NCBI RefSeq assembly: GCF_036964905.1
Contig: NZ_JBALHR010000002.1
Span: forward strand, 310,001 to 374,000
Length of the DNA stretch: 64,000 nt
Direction: 5' to 3'
Origin: Gemmobacter denitrificans
GTDB lineage: Bacteria; Pseudomonadota; Alphaproteobacteria; Rhodobacterales; Rhodobacteraceae
Part shown: in pieces, positions 26,139 through 34,801 of the stretch
Numbering within the stretch: position 1 is the stretch's first letter
Layout of the letters: the number at the start of each line of letters is the position of its first letter
Made by a program: the position numbers and the translations under genes
The notes under the pieces: model-generated
Told to the model about the DNA's origin: nothing
Databases searched by the model: none
What the model saw: only the letters and a program-made list of their open reading frames with translations

Positions 26139-26717
26139 TCACTCCGTCAGCCAGCGGGTCAGCGCCGCCACATCCGGGCGCGGTCGGTCCGGTGGCGGGG
26201 TGGTTTCCGTGCCGATATGCACGATGCCTGCCACCCATTCCTGCGGCGCAAGGCCAAAGGCCGGTTCGGCAAAGCCCCGGTCATGGCTGACCCAGCCGGT
26301 CAGCCAGCAGGCCCCCCAGCCCGCCGCCTGTGCCGCATTCACCAGCCCCAGACAGACCGCGCCTGCCGACAGGGTCTGTTCGATCTCCGGCACCTTGTCC
26401 TGTGCCTTGGGGCTGGCGATCACCACCACCGCCAGATTGCCCTGATCGAACTGGCCGCGCCCCTTGGCGATGCGTTCGTCATTGCCACCAGTGGCACGGG
26501 CGCGGGCCTCGGCCATATCGGCCAGCCGGATCATCGCGGGCCGGGTCAGCACCAGCAGCCGCCAGGGTTCCAGCTTGCCATGATCCGGCACCCGCAGCGC
26601 GGCAGTCAGGATCGGTGCCAGCTCTTCCGCCGTGGGAACCGGCGTGGTCATCGTCTTGGCCGGGCGTGACCGGCGCGTCAGCAGGAAATCCAGAACGGCG
26701 GGGTTGGGGGCGGGCAT
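26139..26717 (-). CDS. nitroreductase family protein (YdjA-like)
   Basis: 192-residue FMN-dependent oxidoreductase of the nitroreductase fold. FMN contacts are visible in LLTRRSRPAKTM at the N-terminus, RVPDHGKLEPWRLLVL near 43-57, and the C-terminal AGIVHIGTETTPPPDRPRP. Short length and the PDHGKLEPWR motif fit the YdjA group. The natural substrate is unknown. It is followed 4 bases later by the EI24 gene. Confidence 0.88.
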   Translation of the reverse strand: MPAPNPAVLDFLLTRRSRPAKTMTTPVPTAEELAPILTAALRVPDHGKLEPWRLLVLTRPAMIRLADMAEARARATGGNDERIAKGRGQFDQGNLAVVVIASPKAQDKVPEIEQTLSAGAVCLGLVNAAQAAGWGACWLTGWVSHDRGFAEPAFGLAPQEWVAGIVHIGTETTPPPDRPRPDVAALTRWLTE

Positions 26718-26876
26718 GGCGGTTCCTTCTGGTCATGTTGGCCGCAACATAGGCGCGGGCAGGGGCGGGGGGAAGCGGGCAGGCAACGGAAATGCGCAGT
26801 TGCCGCCCCGCTGCGGGGCTTGCCCCGACGGGCAGCGGGCGTCTATCAGGGGGAACCCCTGCCGAAGGAGCCCGAA

Positions 26877-27341
26877 ATGACCGCCCTGTCCCGCCGCGCC
26901 GCCCTTGCCCTTGGTCTGGCCAGTCTGGTTGCCGCCTGTGGTGGCAGCCGTCGCCGCGACAGGCGCCGTGCCGAAGACTCCCGTGGACCGGCCGAGATCA
27001 ATGCCCTGATCAGCCGCTTTGCCCGGGAATATGACATTCCCGAAAGCCTGCTGCACCGTGTGGTGAAACGCGAAAGCAACTATAATCCTGCAGCGCGCAA
27101 TGGTCCCTATTGGGGATTGATGCAGATCCTGCCGCAAACCGCGCGCACCATGGGGCATCGGGGGCCGGCGCAGGAATTGCTCGATCCCGAGGTGAACCTG
27201 CGCTACGGGGCCAAATACCTGCGCGGGGCCTATCTGGTGGCGCGCGGCAATCACGACCGTGCAGTGATGTGGTATGCGCGCGGCTATTACTATGAGGCCA
27301 AGCGCATGGGTCTGCTGGAAGAAACCGGGCTGCGCAGCTGA
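26877..27341 (+). CDS. lytic transglycosylase, SLT-domain lipoprotein
   Basis: 154-residue murein-cleaving enzyme. The N-terminus is a lipoprotein signal ending LVAAC (lipidated Cys21), so it is membrane-anchored in the envelope. The SLT domain covers about 40-140 with catalytic Glu66 in VVKRESNYNPAARNG, YWGLMQILPQTARTMG and NLRYGAKYLRGAY. It cleaves the MurNAc-GlcNAc bond with 1,6-anhydro product. ATG at 26877 follows GAAGGAGCCCGAA. The DUF167 gene starts immediately downstream. Confidence 0.92.
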   Translation: MTALSRRAALALGLASLVAACGGSRRRDRRRAEDSRGPAEINALISRFAREYDIPESLLHRVVKRESNYNPAARNGPYWGLMQILPQTARTMGHRGPAQELLDPEVNLRYGAKYLRGAYLVARGNHDRAVMWYARGYYYEAKRMGLLEETGLRS

Positions 27342-27342
27342 C

Positions 27343-27606
27343 ATGGCCCGCGTTTCGGCCCCGGACCTTTCGGCCATGGCCCAGGCCGGGGCGGAATTTG
27401 CCGTGCGCGTCACGCCGCGGGCATCCCGAAATGCCCTGCAGATGGTGGAGGGCCAGATCCGCATCAGCGTGACCACGGTGCCCGAGGATGGCAAGGCCAA
27501 CCGGGCGGTGCAGGATTTGCTGGCAGATGCATTGGGGGTGGCAAAAACCCGCCTGACACTGGTCCGGGGCGCCACGTCGCGCGACAAGCTGTTCCGGCTG
27601 GACTGA
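27343..27606 (+). CDS. DUF167 family protein (YggU-like)
   Basis: 87-residue protein with the DUF167/YggU fold: FAVRVTPRASRNALQM, RISVTTVPEDGKANRAVQDLLAD, then LTLVRGATSRDKLFRL. YggU proteins are widespread small proteins of unclear function. The ATG is one base after the stop of the transglycosylase gene, so they share a transcript. The start is fixed by family length and by tight spacing. Confidence 0.88.
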   Translation: MARVSAPDLSAMAQAGAEFAVRVTPRASRNALQMVEGQIRISVTTVPEDGKANRAVQDLLADALGVAKTRLTLVRGATSRDKLFRLD

Positions 27607-27717
27607 CCTGCGGGCGTATCTGCGCCAAGTGCGGCTTGTATCTGCTGCCGGGGCAGGTAAAATGCGCGCCAGCCCGGGGTCCGTCGCCCCATCTGCGCAT
27701 CCCTACCGGAGAACACA

Positions 27718-28368
27718 ATGTCCTGGACCGACGAGCGTGTCGAGACGCTCAAGAGAATGTGGGCCGAAGGCCAGAGCGCCAGCCAGATCGCCAAGGAACT
27801 GGGCGGTGTCACCCGCAACGCGGTGATCGGCAAGGTCCATCGTCTGGGCCTTTCGAACCGTGTCGGCGGTACGGCTGGTAAGGAAGAAGAGGAAGAGGTT
27901 GTCGAAACCCCGGTTGCCGCACCTGCGGCACCGGACCCGGTTGCCTCTCGCCCTGAACCTGCAAAACCCGCCGCACCCGTGGCAGAGCCGGTGGTCACCC
28001 GCGCGGAACCTGCACCACGCCCGGCTGCGGAACGTCCTGCCGCTGCCCCTGCGGCCTCGGCTGGCAATGTGACGCCGCTGCCGCTGCGCAAGGCCATTGT
28101 GCCAGCAGGTCAACCGCTGCCGCCGCAGCCTTCGGCCAATGAGATCAGCCCCGAGGCGCTGGCCAAGGTGGGCGAGGTCGAAAAGCGTGCCCGCAAGCTG
28201 ACGCTGATGGAACTGACGGAACGCACCTGCAAATGGCCGATCGGCGACCCGGCGACGGATGATTTCTGGTTCTGCGGTCTTCCCAGCCAGCCCGGCAAAC
28301 CCTATTGCGATGCCCATGTCGGCGTTGCCTTCCAGCCGATGAGCGCACGGCGCGACCGTCGCCGCTAA
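27718..28368 (+). CDS. gcrA: GcrA family cell cycle regulator
   Basis: Alphaproteobacterial transcription factor that binds sigma-70 RNA polymerase and methylated GANTC promoters in Caulobacter. 216 residues: N-terminal helix-turn-helix WTDERVETLKRMWAEGQSAS plus VTRNAVIGKVHRLGL (1-45), a long Pro/Ala/Glu-rich linker (about 50-135), and a C-terminal conserved block TLMELTERTCKWPIGDP followed by FCGLPSQPGKPYCDAHVGVAF with a Cys/His set able to bind metal. The start is at the CCGGAGAACACA ribosome site. It stands alone between the DUF167 gene and a convergent hydrolase. Confidence 0.96.
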   Translation: MSWTDERVETLKRMWAEGQSASQIAKELGGVTRNAVIGKVHRLGLSNRVGGTAGKEEEEEVVETPVAAPAAPDPVASRPEPAKPAAPVAEPVVTRAEPAPRPAAERPAAAPAASAGNVTPLPLRKAIVPAGQPLPPQPSANEISPEALAKVGEVEKRARKLTLMELTERTCKWPIGDPATDDFWFCGLPSQPGKPYCDAHVGVAFQPMSARRDRRR

Positions 28369-28446
28369 GGCTCGGGTTCTGCCCCATCGCATGAATGACA
28401 CGACGCTCGCACCGAAAGGCGCGGGCGTTGTGCTGTGTGCGGGGGC

Positions 28447-29376
28447 TCAGATGCTCTGGCGTTCAGCTTGCCTTGTCATGCTCGCAGCCAGGAAGGCCAG
28501 CATCCGTTCAGGATGAATGCCGAAATGATTGTAGCCGTCAAATCGGTTCAGTGGCCCTTCGATCCACAGAAGCTCGGATCGGGTCGGGGTCTGGTCATGC
28601 ATGGCCTGCACATCTTCTGGTGAGGTCAGAACATCCTCCCGCACCTGCGCATACAGAACCGGCACCCGCAGGTCGCGCAGAAAGGCCATGGGCGACATGT
28701 CGGCCAGCTTCAGCCCGGCCTCGGCGGTCAGCGCCGCGTCAATCTCTGCCAGGTCACTGCCGCCGCCGAACAGCGGGATCATCTTCTCGGCCATATAGCG
28801 CATTGAAATCGGCTGCACGGCCACCAGCGCGCGCACTTGTGCAAACAGATCGGGCGCGAGGCTCATTGCCCGGATCGCGGCATTGGCCCCCATGCAATGA
28901 TTGACCAGCGCGACGGGCAAGCGGGCCAGATCGGGGCGGCTGGCGATGAAGGTCATCGCGCCTGCCGCATCCTGCCATTCAAAGGCCCCGATGCCCGAGG
29001 TGCCATGCGGGCTATCGGCGCTGTCGCCGTGATTGCGCAGGTCATAACTCAGGACAGTGTAGCCCGCGTCGTGCAGGTGGCGGGCCGTCTTCAGAAATTC
29101 GACATGCACCGGCACCAGATCTCCGATCGGGCCGCTGGGGACATAGCCATATTTGTTGCAGTAAAGCGGGTGGTTCATCACCACAAGGCGCGGTTCCGCC
29201 GTGCCTGCCGGGGCGGGGATCAGCCAGCCGGACAGGGCCAGCCCGTCCAGAGCGGGAAAGCCAACCTGTTCGAACGCCATGCCATAGTCCAACGGGGTCT
29301 TGGGTTGGCTGCTGCGGACGGGGCGGGTGAAGGCCTGCGCAATGGTCCGGGCGATCTGGGGAAGCGTCTGTGTCAT
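28447..29376 (-). CDS. alpha/beta hydrolase with Cys at the nucleophile position
   Basis: 309-residue alpha/beta-hydrolase fold protein. Oxyanion region VVMNHPLYCNKYGY, strand VLSYDLRNHGDSADSPHG, and the nucleophile elbow LVNHCMGANAAIRAM, in which the usual G-x-S-x-G Ser is Cys161, as in dienelactone hydrolases and some acyl-transferring relatives. The likely C-terminal His is in FDGYNHFGIHPE. The substrate is unknown. It is divergent from a LysR regulator across 102 bases, so it is the probable target of that regulator. The start at 29376 (MTQTLPQIARTIAQ) is preferred over an in-frame start 45 bases upstream. Confidence 0.85.
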   Translation of the reverse strand: MTQTLPQIARTIAQAFTRPVRSSQPKTPLDYGMAFEQVGFPALDGLALSGWLIPAPAGTAEPRLVVMNHPLYCNKYGYVPSGPIGDLVPVHVEFLKTARHLHDAGYTVLSYDLRNHGDSADSPHGTSGIGAFEWQDAAGAMTFIASRPDLARLPVALVNHCMGANAAIRAMSLAPDLFAQVRALVAVQPISMRYMAEKMIPLFGGGSDLAEIDAALTAEAGLKLADMSPMAFLRDLRVPVLYAQVREDVLTSPEDVQAMHDQTPTRSELLWIEGPLNRFDGYNHFGIHPERMLAFLAASMTRQAERQSI

Positions 29377-29478
29377 CCGATATGCTCCGAAAGAAGATGA
29401 GGATTGGGCTATACACCCCATGGATCGTTCACTAAATTGCCTTAATATTTCACAGCTTGTTCAGTTCTGCTAAACATC

Positions 29479-30384
29479 ATGCGCCAGACCCTTCTGTCGG
29501 ACCTGCCGGTCTTCATGGCGGTTGCCGATCTTAACAGCCTGACAGCCGCCGCATCGCGGCTGGGGGTGACCAAATCCGCCATCAGCCAATCCTTGCGGCG
29601 GCTTGAGGATGAGCTGGGCCTGCGCCTGTTCCATCGCAGCACAAGAGGCGTGCATCTGACCGAGGCGGGCGCGCAGTTTCTTGCCTTGGTCGAAGGCCCG
29701 TATCAGGCGCTCGGTGCAGCCCGAGACGAGGTTCAGGCCGTGTCGGGCGCACCAAAGGGTCTACTGCGCGTGACCGCGCCGTCGGTGGTGTTTGATTGGC
29801 TGCTCTTGCCTGCATTGGAGCGGTTGCGGACGCAGGCGCCCGATCTGCGGGTGGAACTCGACCTGAACGATCACTTCGTGGATATCGTGCGCGAGGGGTA
29901 TGATGCCGGGTTGCGGCTGGTGGAAGCCGTCTCGCCCGACATGATCGGGCGTCGCGTCACCGGGGCGCTGGATTGCGCGCTTGTGGCCGCGCCGGCCTAT
30001 CTGGCCACTTGTCCGCCCCTGACGGTGCCTGAGGACGTGTTGGCCCATCCCTGCCTTGTCTGGATGATAAAGGGGCGGCCGGTGTCATGGGACTTTGGGC
30101 CGCCCGGGCAGGTCACACGGCTGGAAATCACCCCCGCGCTGCAATTCAGCACCCATCACGCCTCTATCGCGGCGGCAAGGGCGGGGCTGGGCCTTGCCTA
30201 TGCTGTACCGCGTGCGCAGGTCGCCGACGATATTGCCAGCGGGGCGCTGGTCGAGGTGCTGCCCGGCCTCCCCACCCCTTTGCCGCCGCTGATGGTGTAC
30301 TATTCCAGCCGCCGCCATGTACCAGCCAAACTGGGGGCCTTTCTGGCGGCTCTGAACATTGCAGGCGGTTTGATCCGGGCTTGA
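29479..30384 (+). CDS. LysR family transcriptional regulator
   Basis: 301 residues: an N-terminal winged HTH (residues 5-64; SLTAAASRLGVTKSAISQSLRRLEDELGLRLFHR split over helix 2-3) and a C-terminal effector-binding domain of periplasmic-binding-protein type (about 90-295; PKGLLRVTAPSVVFDWLLLP). It most likely controls the divergent Cys-type hydrolase gene, the classic LysR layout; the effector is unknown. The 102-base shared region contains the AT-rich TTGCCTTAATATTTCACAG, but I do not see a clean T-N11-A palindrome. Confidence 0.93.
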   Translation: MRQTLLSDLPVFMAVADLNSLTAAASRLGVTKSAISQSLRRLEDELGLRLFHRSTRGVHLTEAGAQFLALVEGPYQALGAARDEVQAVSGAPKGLLRVTAPSVVFDWLLLPALERLRTQAPDLRVELDLNDHFVDIVREGYDAGLRLVEAVSPDMIGRRVTGALDCALVAAPAYLATCPPLTVPEDVLAHPCLVWMIKGRPVSWDFGPPGQVTRLEITPALQFSTHHASIAAARAGLGLAYAVPRAQVADDIASGALVEVLPGLPTPLPPLMVYYSSRRHVPAKLGAFLAALNIAGGLIRA

Positions 30385-30456
30385 AGCGCTGCCGGGGCGC
30401 GTGCCACTCTGCGCTGCAAGAGACGGGGGCTGCTCCCCTTTGCCAAAGGCATCGCC

Positions 30457-30870
30457 ATGACCCCTGACGAGATTGCGGCCCTTGCCGCCGACCAACCGCC
30501 CTTTGCCCGTCTGCTGGGCCTGCGCATCACCCATGCCAGCCCTGACCGGGTAGAGGCCGATCTGCCGGTGACCGAGGCGCTGGCCAATCGCAATGGCATG
30601 CTGCATGGCGGTGCCGTGATGGGGCTGGCCGATAATCTGGGTGGCACCGCCACTTTCCTGAACCTGAAACCGGGGCAGGGCACGGTGACGGTGGAAAGCA
30701 AGACCAATTTCTTTCGCCCCGTGCCTCTGAACGAAACCGCCCATGCCGTAACCATCGCCCTGCATCGCGGCCGCAAGACCATGGTCTGGCAGACCAGCCT
30801 TTTTCGCGCGGATGGCAAACTTGCAGCCCTGGTGACGCAGACGCAGATGGTGCTTTCCGGGCAGGAATGA
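30457..30870 (+). CDS. PaaI family thioesterase (hotdog fold)
   Basis: 137-residue hotdog-fold acyl-CoA thioesterase. Catalytic region NRNGMLHGGAVMGLADNLGG (HGG motif with downstream Asp) near 46-65, then TVESKTNFFRPVPLNE. It presumably hydrolyses aromatic or other acyl-CoA; no degradation pathway genes surround it. It is followed by a convergent hairpin shared with glpX. Confidence 0.9.
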   Translation: MTPDEIAALAADQPPFARLLGLRITHASPDRVEADLPVTEALANRNGMLHGGAVMGLADNLGGTATFLNLKPGQGTVTVESKTNFFRPVPLNETAHAVTIALHRGRKTMVWQTSLFRADGKLAALVTQTQMVLSGQE

Positions 30871-30910
30871 CGCGCCCGCATGGCGCGGTTTGGGGACGCC
30901 AGAAATGCGA

Positions 30911-30937
30911 AACCGGGCCACATGATAGGGCCCGGTT
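30911..30937. terminator. hairpin between convergent thioesterase and glpX
   Basis: AACCGGGCC (30911-30919) pairs perfectly with GGCCCGGTT (30929-30937). No clean T-run on either side (TTTCGCATTT on the minus strand), so termination is plausible but not certain. Confidence 0.55.
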
Positions 30938-30962
30938 CGGCATTTCGTCAGAAAGATCGTGA

Positions 30963-31928
30963 TCAGCGCGCCGGGCTGCGATAGGTCATGCGGCGCACCG
31001 ATCCGGTTTTCGACCGCATCAGCAGGGTTTCGGTGGTGACCCAGCCCGGTTCCCGCTTGATCCCAGCCAGAAGCGAGCCATTGGTAACCCCGGTCGCCGC
31101 AAAGATCACATCGCCGCGCACCAGATCATCGCGGGTATAGACCCGGTCGAAATTCTGGATGCCGGCATTGCGGGCGCGGGCCTTTTCATCCTCGTTGCGG
31201 AACAGAAGCTTGCCGAAGAACTGCCCGCCCATGCATTTCAGGGCCGCAGCCGCCAGCACGCCTTCGGGTGCCCCGCCCGAGCCCATGTACATGTCAATCC
31301 CGGTCACTTCCGGTTCGGCGCAATGCATGACGCCTGCCACATCGCCATCGGTGATCAGGCGGATCGAGGCGCCGGTGGACCGGATCTCGCGGATCAGATC
31401 TTCGTGGCGCGGACGTTCCAGCACGCAGACGGTGATATTCTCGGTCGATACCCCCTTCGCGGCAGCCAGAGCCGAAACGCGTTCCGACGGGGTCATGGTC
31501 ATGGTCACGGTGCCGGGCTTGTAGCCCGGGCCGATGGCCAGCTTTTCCATATAAACGTCGGGCGCATGCAACAGCGTGCCGCGCGGGGCCATGGCGATCA
31601 CGGTCAGGGCGTTGGGCATATCCTTCGCCGTCAGCGTGGTGCCTTCCAGCGGGTCCAGGGCGATATCAACCGCCGGACCATTGCCGCTGCCGACTTCTTC
31701 GCCGATATACAGCATCGGCGCCTCGTCACGCTCACCTTCCCCGATCACCACCACGCCCTTGATGTCGAGCAGGTTCAGCTGGTCGCGCATGGCGTTCACG
31801 GCGGCCTGATCGGCGGCCTTCTCGTCTCCGCGCCCGATCAGCGAGGCAGAGGCCAGCGCCGCAGCTTCAGAAACGCGGGCAAGGCCCAGAGAAAGCAGTC
31901 GGTCCTGGAATTCGGCGGCGTCAGCCAT
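30963..31928 (-). CDS. glpX: class II fructose-1,6-bisphosphatase
   Basis: Dephosphorylates fructose 1,6-bisphosphate to fructose 6-phosphate for gluconeogenesis or the Calvin cycle. 321 residues with GVVVIGEGERDEAPMLYIGE near 58-77, the metal/phosphate motif LDPLEGTTLT (91-100), RLITDGDVAGVMHCAEP and YMGSGGAPEGVLAAAALKC, all typical of GlpX. In Rhodobacteraceae glpX commonly follows hom, as here (111-base gap), and the two may be co-transcribed. Together with fbaB and pgk it makes the window rich in triose/hexose-phosphate steps. Confidence 0.96.
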   Translation of the reverse strand: MADAAEFQDRLLSLGLARVSEAAALASASLIGRGDEKAADQAAVNAMRDQLNLLDIKGVVVIGEGERDEAPMLYIGEEVGSGNGPAVDIALDPLEGTTLTAKDMPNALTVIAMAPRGTLLHAPDVYMEKLAIGPGYKPGTVTMTMTPSERVSALAAAKGVSTENITVCVLERPRHEDLIREIRSTGASIRLITDGDVAGVMHCAEPEVTGIDMYMGSGGAPEGVLAAAALKCMGGQFFGKLLFRNEDEKARARNAGIQNFDRVYTRDDLVRGDVIFAATGVTNGSLLAGIKREPGWVTTETLLMRSKTGSVRRMTYRSPAR

Positions 31929-32039
31929 GATCAGTCCTCATCAAGAAATGGTTGCTGCTGGCTTAGCCGCCGCTGCGTCGCCGGGCAAGGCCGGTTGCGT
32001 TAACGGTGCGGCACAAAGCGCATCCCGTCGGGCGTCCGG

Positions 32040-33335
32040 TCAGATCTCTTCGATGCGGATGGCGACCGGCTGGCCCACCAGAACACCGGTTTGGCCAAAG
32101 CGGGTCAGCGCATGTTCCACATCGGCAGGCGCGGCCTTGTGGGTGACAAAGATCACGATGGCATCGTCATCCTCTTCGCCCGGCTGGTTGATCTGGCGCA
32201 TCTGATCAATGGAAATGCCCGCCTCGCCCAGACAAGTGGCGATCTTGGCCAGCGCGCCGGGTTTATCGAGCAGGGTCATCCGCAGGTAATAGGGCGCGGG
32301 CGTGGCAGATTTGGCCGGAACTGCATCCTGCAGCGTGCTGGCAGGCTGGCCAAAGGTCGGCAGGCGCAGACCCCGGGCAATATCCATCACATCGCCCATC
32401 ACGGCGCTGGCCGTCGGGCCTTCGCCCGCACCGGGGCCGCGCAGCACGATCTGGCCGACGCTGTCGCCCTCCAGCATCACCATATTGGTGCCGCCCTGCA
32501 GCTGCCCGAACGGGCTTTCCGCAGGCACAAGGCAGGGGGTCATGCGCTGCTCCAGCCCGCGCCCGGACATCTGCGCCACACCCAGCAGCTTGATGTGATA
32601 GCCCATGTCATCGGCCAGGTTGATATCCTCGATCGACACATTGCCGATGCCTTCCAACTCCACATGGTCGAAGGCCACCTTGGTGCCAAAGGCGATAGAG
32701 GCCAGAAGGCTCAGCTTGTGGCCCGCATCGATCCCCCCGACATCAAGATTCGGGTCGGCCTCAAGATACCCCAATTGGCGGGCCTCTTCGAACACCACCT
32801 CATAGGGCAGGCCTGCATTGGCCATGCGCGTCAGGATGTAATTGCAGGTGCCGTTCATCACGCCCATCACCCGGCGGATGCGGTTTCCGGCAAGCCCTTC
32901 GGTCAGCGCCTTGATGACCGGGATGCCGCCGGCGACCGCAGCCTCGAAGCGGATCACCCGGCCTGCGGCCTCGGCCGCCAGGGCAAGGTCGTGGCCATGA
33001 TGCGCCAGCAGCGCCTTGTTGGCGGTGACCACATCCTTGCCCGCTGCAATCGCCGCCTCGGTCGCGGCCCGGGCCGCCCCTTCATGGCCGCCCATCACCT
33101 CGACAAAGACATCGACATCATCGCGCTGCGCCAGAACCACCGGATCGCTTTCCCAGGCATAGCCCGACAGATCGGCATCGCGGTTCTTGGTACGGTCGCG
33201 GGCGGATACGGCAGTGATGACAACTGGCCGTCCGGTGCGCGCTGTGATCAGGTCCGCGTGTTGCTGGACGATTTTCACCACACCGATACCGACGGTCCCC
33301 AGACCGGCGAGCCCAAGGCGCAGGGGCTGAACCAT
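32040..33335 (-). CDS. hom: homoserine dehydrogenase
   Basis: Reduces aspartate semialdehyde to homoserine with NAD(P)H for threonine, methionine and isoleucine synthesis. 431 residues: N-terminal Rossmann motif RLGLAGLGTVGIGVVKIV, the catalytic segment NGTCNYILTRMANAGLPYEVVFEEARQLGYLEADP with DVGGIDAGHKLSLLASIAFG, and a C-terminal ACT domain (about 345-430; YYLRMTLLDKPGALAKIATCL) for feedback control by threonine. It precedes glpX on the same strand. Confidence 0.97.
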   Translation of the reverse strand: MVQPLRLGLAGLGTVGIGVVKIVQQHADLITARTGRPVVITAVSARDRTKNRDADLSGYAWESDPVVLAQRDDVDVFVEVMGGHEGAARAATEAAIAAGKDVVTANKALLAHHGHDLALAAEAAGRVIRFEAAVAGGIPVIKALTEGLAGNRIRRVMGVMNGTCNYILTRMANAGLPYEVVFEEARQLGYLEADPNLDVGGIDAGHKLSLLASIAFGTKVAFDHVELEGIGNVSIEDINLADDMGYHIKLLGVAQMSGRGLEQRMTPCLVPAESPFGQLQGGTNMVMLEGDSVGQIVLRGPGAGEGPTASAVMGDVMDIARGLRLPTFGQPASTLQDAVPAKSATPAPYYLRMTLLDKPGALAKIATCLGEAGISIDQMRQINQPGEEDDDAIVIFVTHKAAPADVEHALTRFGQTGVLVGQPVAIRIEEI

Positions 33336-33438
33336 GATAGTCTCCGTGTATTGCCTGCCAGCCTGTTAGCGGTTTCGGCTGGCCCGCGCAATCGCGCGCG
33401 CACCTTGGCTGCGGTTGTGGCAATCACTGCGCCAGAAC

Positions 33439-33465
33439 CTCCGCCCCGTGACATGCGGGGCGGAG
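33439..33465 (-). terminator. hairpin after the enolase-superfamily gene
   Basis: CTCCGCCCC (33439-33447) and GGGGCGGAG (33457-33465) form a perfect 9-bp stem directly after the stop of the gene on the minus strand. The following GTTCTGG is only weakly U-rich. Confidence 0.5.
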
Positions 33466-33477
33466 AGGCGTGGCAGG

Positions 33478-34722
33478 TTACTGCGGCGGAACGGTGGCCG
33501 GGGCCCCGCCTTCAAACAGATTGGGCCGCGAATAGCTGCAGGGCGCTTCCTGCATCTGCAGATGCAACCCGGTGCCGGTATAGGGATGCGCGCGCGCCAC
33601 ATCTTCGTCAAAGTCGATGCCGAGGCCGGGGCCATCCGGCGGAAGGATATAGCCGTCTTCCCAAGTGATCGAATTGCGGATCAATTTCTGATGGAAAGCC
33701 CCGCCGGTTTCGATGGTTTCCGCGATCAGAAGATTGGGGATCGACGCCGCGAAATGCACATTCGCCGCCCATTCCACCGGGCCGGCATAGAGATGCGGCG
33801 CCATTTCGGCATTGAAGATTTCGGCCATGGCGGCGATCTTCTTGGCTTCCCAGATGCCGCCCACCCGGCCAAGCGCAGGTTGCAGGATCTTGACGCCGCC
33901 CGCCCGCAACAGCGTGCCGAACTCGGCCTTGGTGGTCAGCCTTTCGCCGGTTGCCAGCGGAATGCGGACGGATTTCGCAACCTCGGCGAATTCCAGCAGA
34001 TTGTCCGGCGGGATCGGCTCTTCGTACCACAGCGGGTTGTAGGGTTCCAACTCGCGTCCCAGACGGATCGCGCCGGGCGTGGTGAACTGGCCATGCGTGC
34101 CAAACAGCAGATCGGCGCGATCACCCACCGCCTCGCGGATCGCCTTGCAGAAGGCAACCGAGCGGGCGATGTCCGACATGGCGGGTTCATGCCCGCCCCG
34201 AATGGTATAGGGGCCGGCAGGATCGAACTTCACCGCCGTGAAGCCCATGCCGACAAAACGCAGCGCGGCTTCGGCGGCGGCATCGGGGTCCACCCAGAAC
34301 TGCGCGCTTTCCTTGCCCGGTTCGGGATAGAGATAGGTATAGCTGCGGATGCGGTCGTTCATCCGCCCGCCCAGCAGCGCCCAGACCGGCCGATTGCGCG
34401 CCTTGCCAAGAATGTCCCAGCAGGCGATTTCAAGCCCGGCAAAGGCGCCCATGACCGTCGGGTCGGGCCGTTGGGTGAAACCCGCCGAATAGGCGCGGCG
34501 GAACATCAGTTCGATGTTTTCGGGGTTTTCGCCCTGCATGTGGCGTTCAAAGACATCCTCGATCACCGCCTTCATCGCCTTCGGCCCGACGGTGGAGGCA
34601 TAGCATTCGCCATAGCCCACGATGCCGCAGGCCGTCGTCAGTTTCGGAAAGATCCAGTAGCGCCCCCCCCAGCCCGGGGCGGGTGGGGCCACAACGAAAA
34701 TCTCAAGGTCCTGCAGTTTCAT
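33478..34722 (-). CDS. mandelate racemase / muconate lactonizing enzyme family (sugar-acid dehydratase-like)
   Basis: 414-residue enolase-superfamily enzyme. The N-terminal capping domain (IVGYGECYASTVGPKAM) is followed by a TIM-barrel with the lysine strand TAVKFDPAGPYT, the metal ligands in ADLLFGTHGQF and NPLWYEEPIPPDNL, TGERLTTKAEF, and the catalytic-base region MAPHLYAGPVEWAANVHFAAS. The pattern suits an acid-sugar dehydratase of the galactonate/gluconate type rather than a racemase, but specificity cannot be read from sequence alone. No sugar transporter or aldolase gene is adjacent. The start MKLQDLEIFVVAPP has GGGAGAGCGCC upstream. Confidence 0.85.
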   Translation of the reverse strand: MKLQDLEIFVVAPPAPGWGGRYWIFPKLTTACGIVGYGECYASTVGPKAMKAVIEDVFERHMQGENPENIELMFRRAYSAGFTQRPDPTVMGAFAGLEIACWDILGKARNRPVWALLGGRMNDRIRSYTYLYPEPGKESAQFWVDPDAAAEAALRFVGMGFTAVKFDPAGPYTIRGGHEPAMSDIARSVAFCKAIREAVGDRADLLFGTHGQFTTPGAIRLGRELEPYNPLWYEEPIPPDNLLEFAEVAKSVRIPLATGERLTTKAEFGTLLRAGGVKILQPALGRVGGIWEAKKIAAMAEIFNAEMAPHLYAGPVEWAANVHFAASIPNLLIAETIETGGAFHQKLIRNSITWEDGYILPPDGPGLGIDFDEDVARAHPYTGTGLHLQMQEAPCSYSRPNLFEGGAPATVPPQ

Positions 34723-34801
34723 GGCGCTCTCCCTGTGCCCCGCAAGACCTGGATCACGCCCGGGCCCCTGCGGGATATCTCTGCCAGGGTCAGGCTAGGC
34801 G

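Noticed and set aside
31993..32006. Possible LacI-type operator upstream of glpX
   Set aside because: Only one half (GCGTTAACG) fits; the other arm is poor, so it is not listed as a site.
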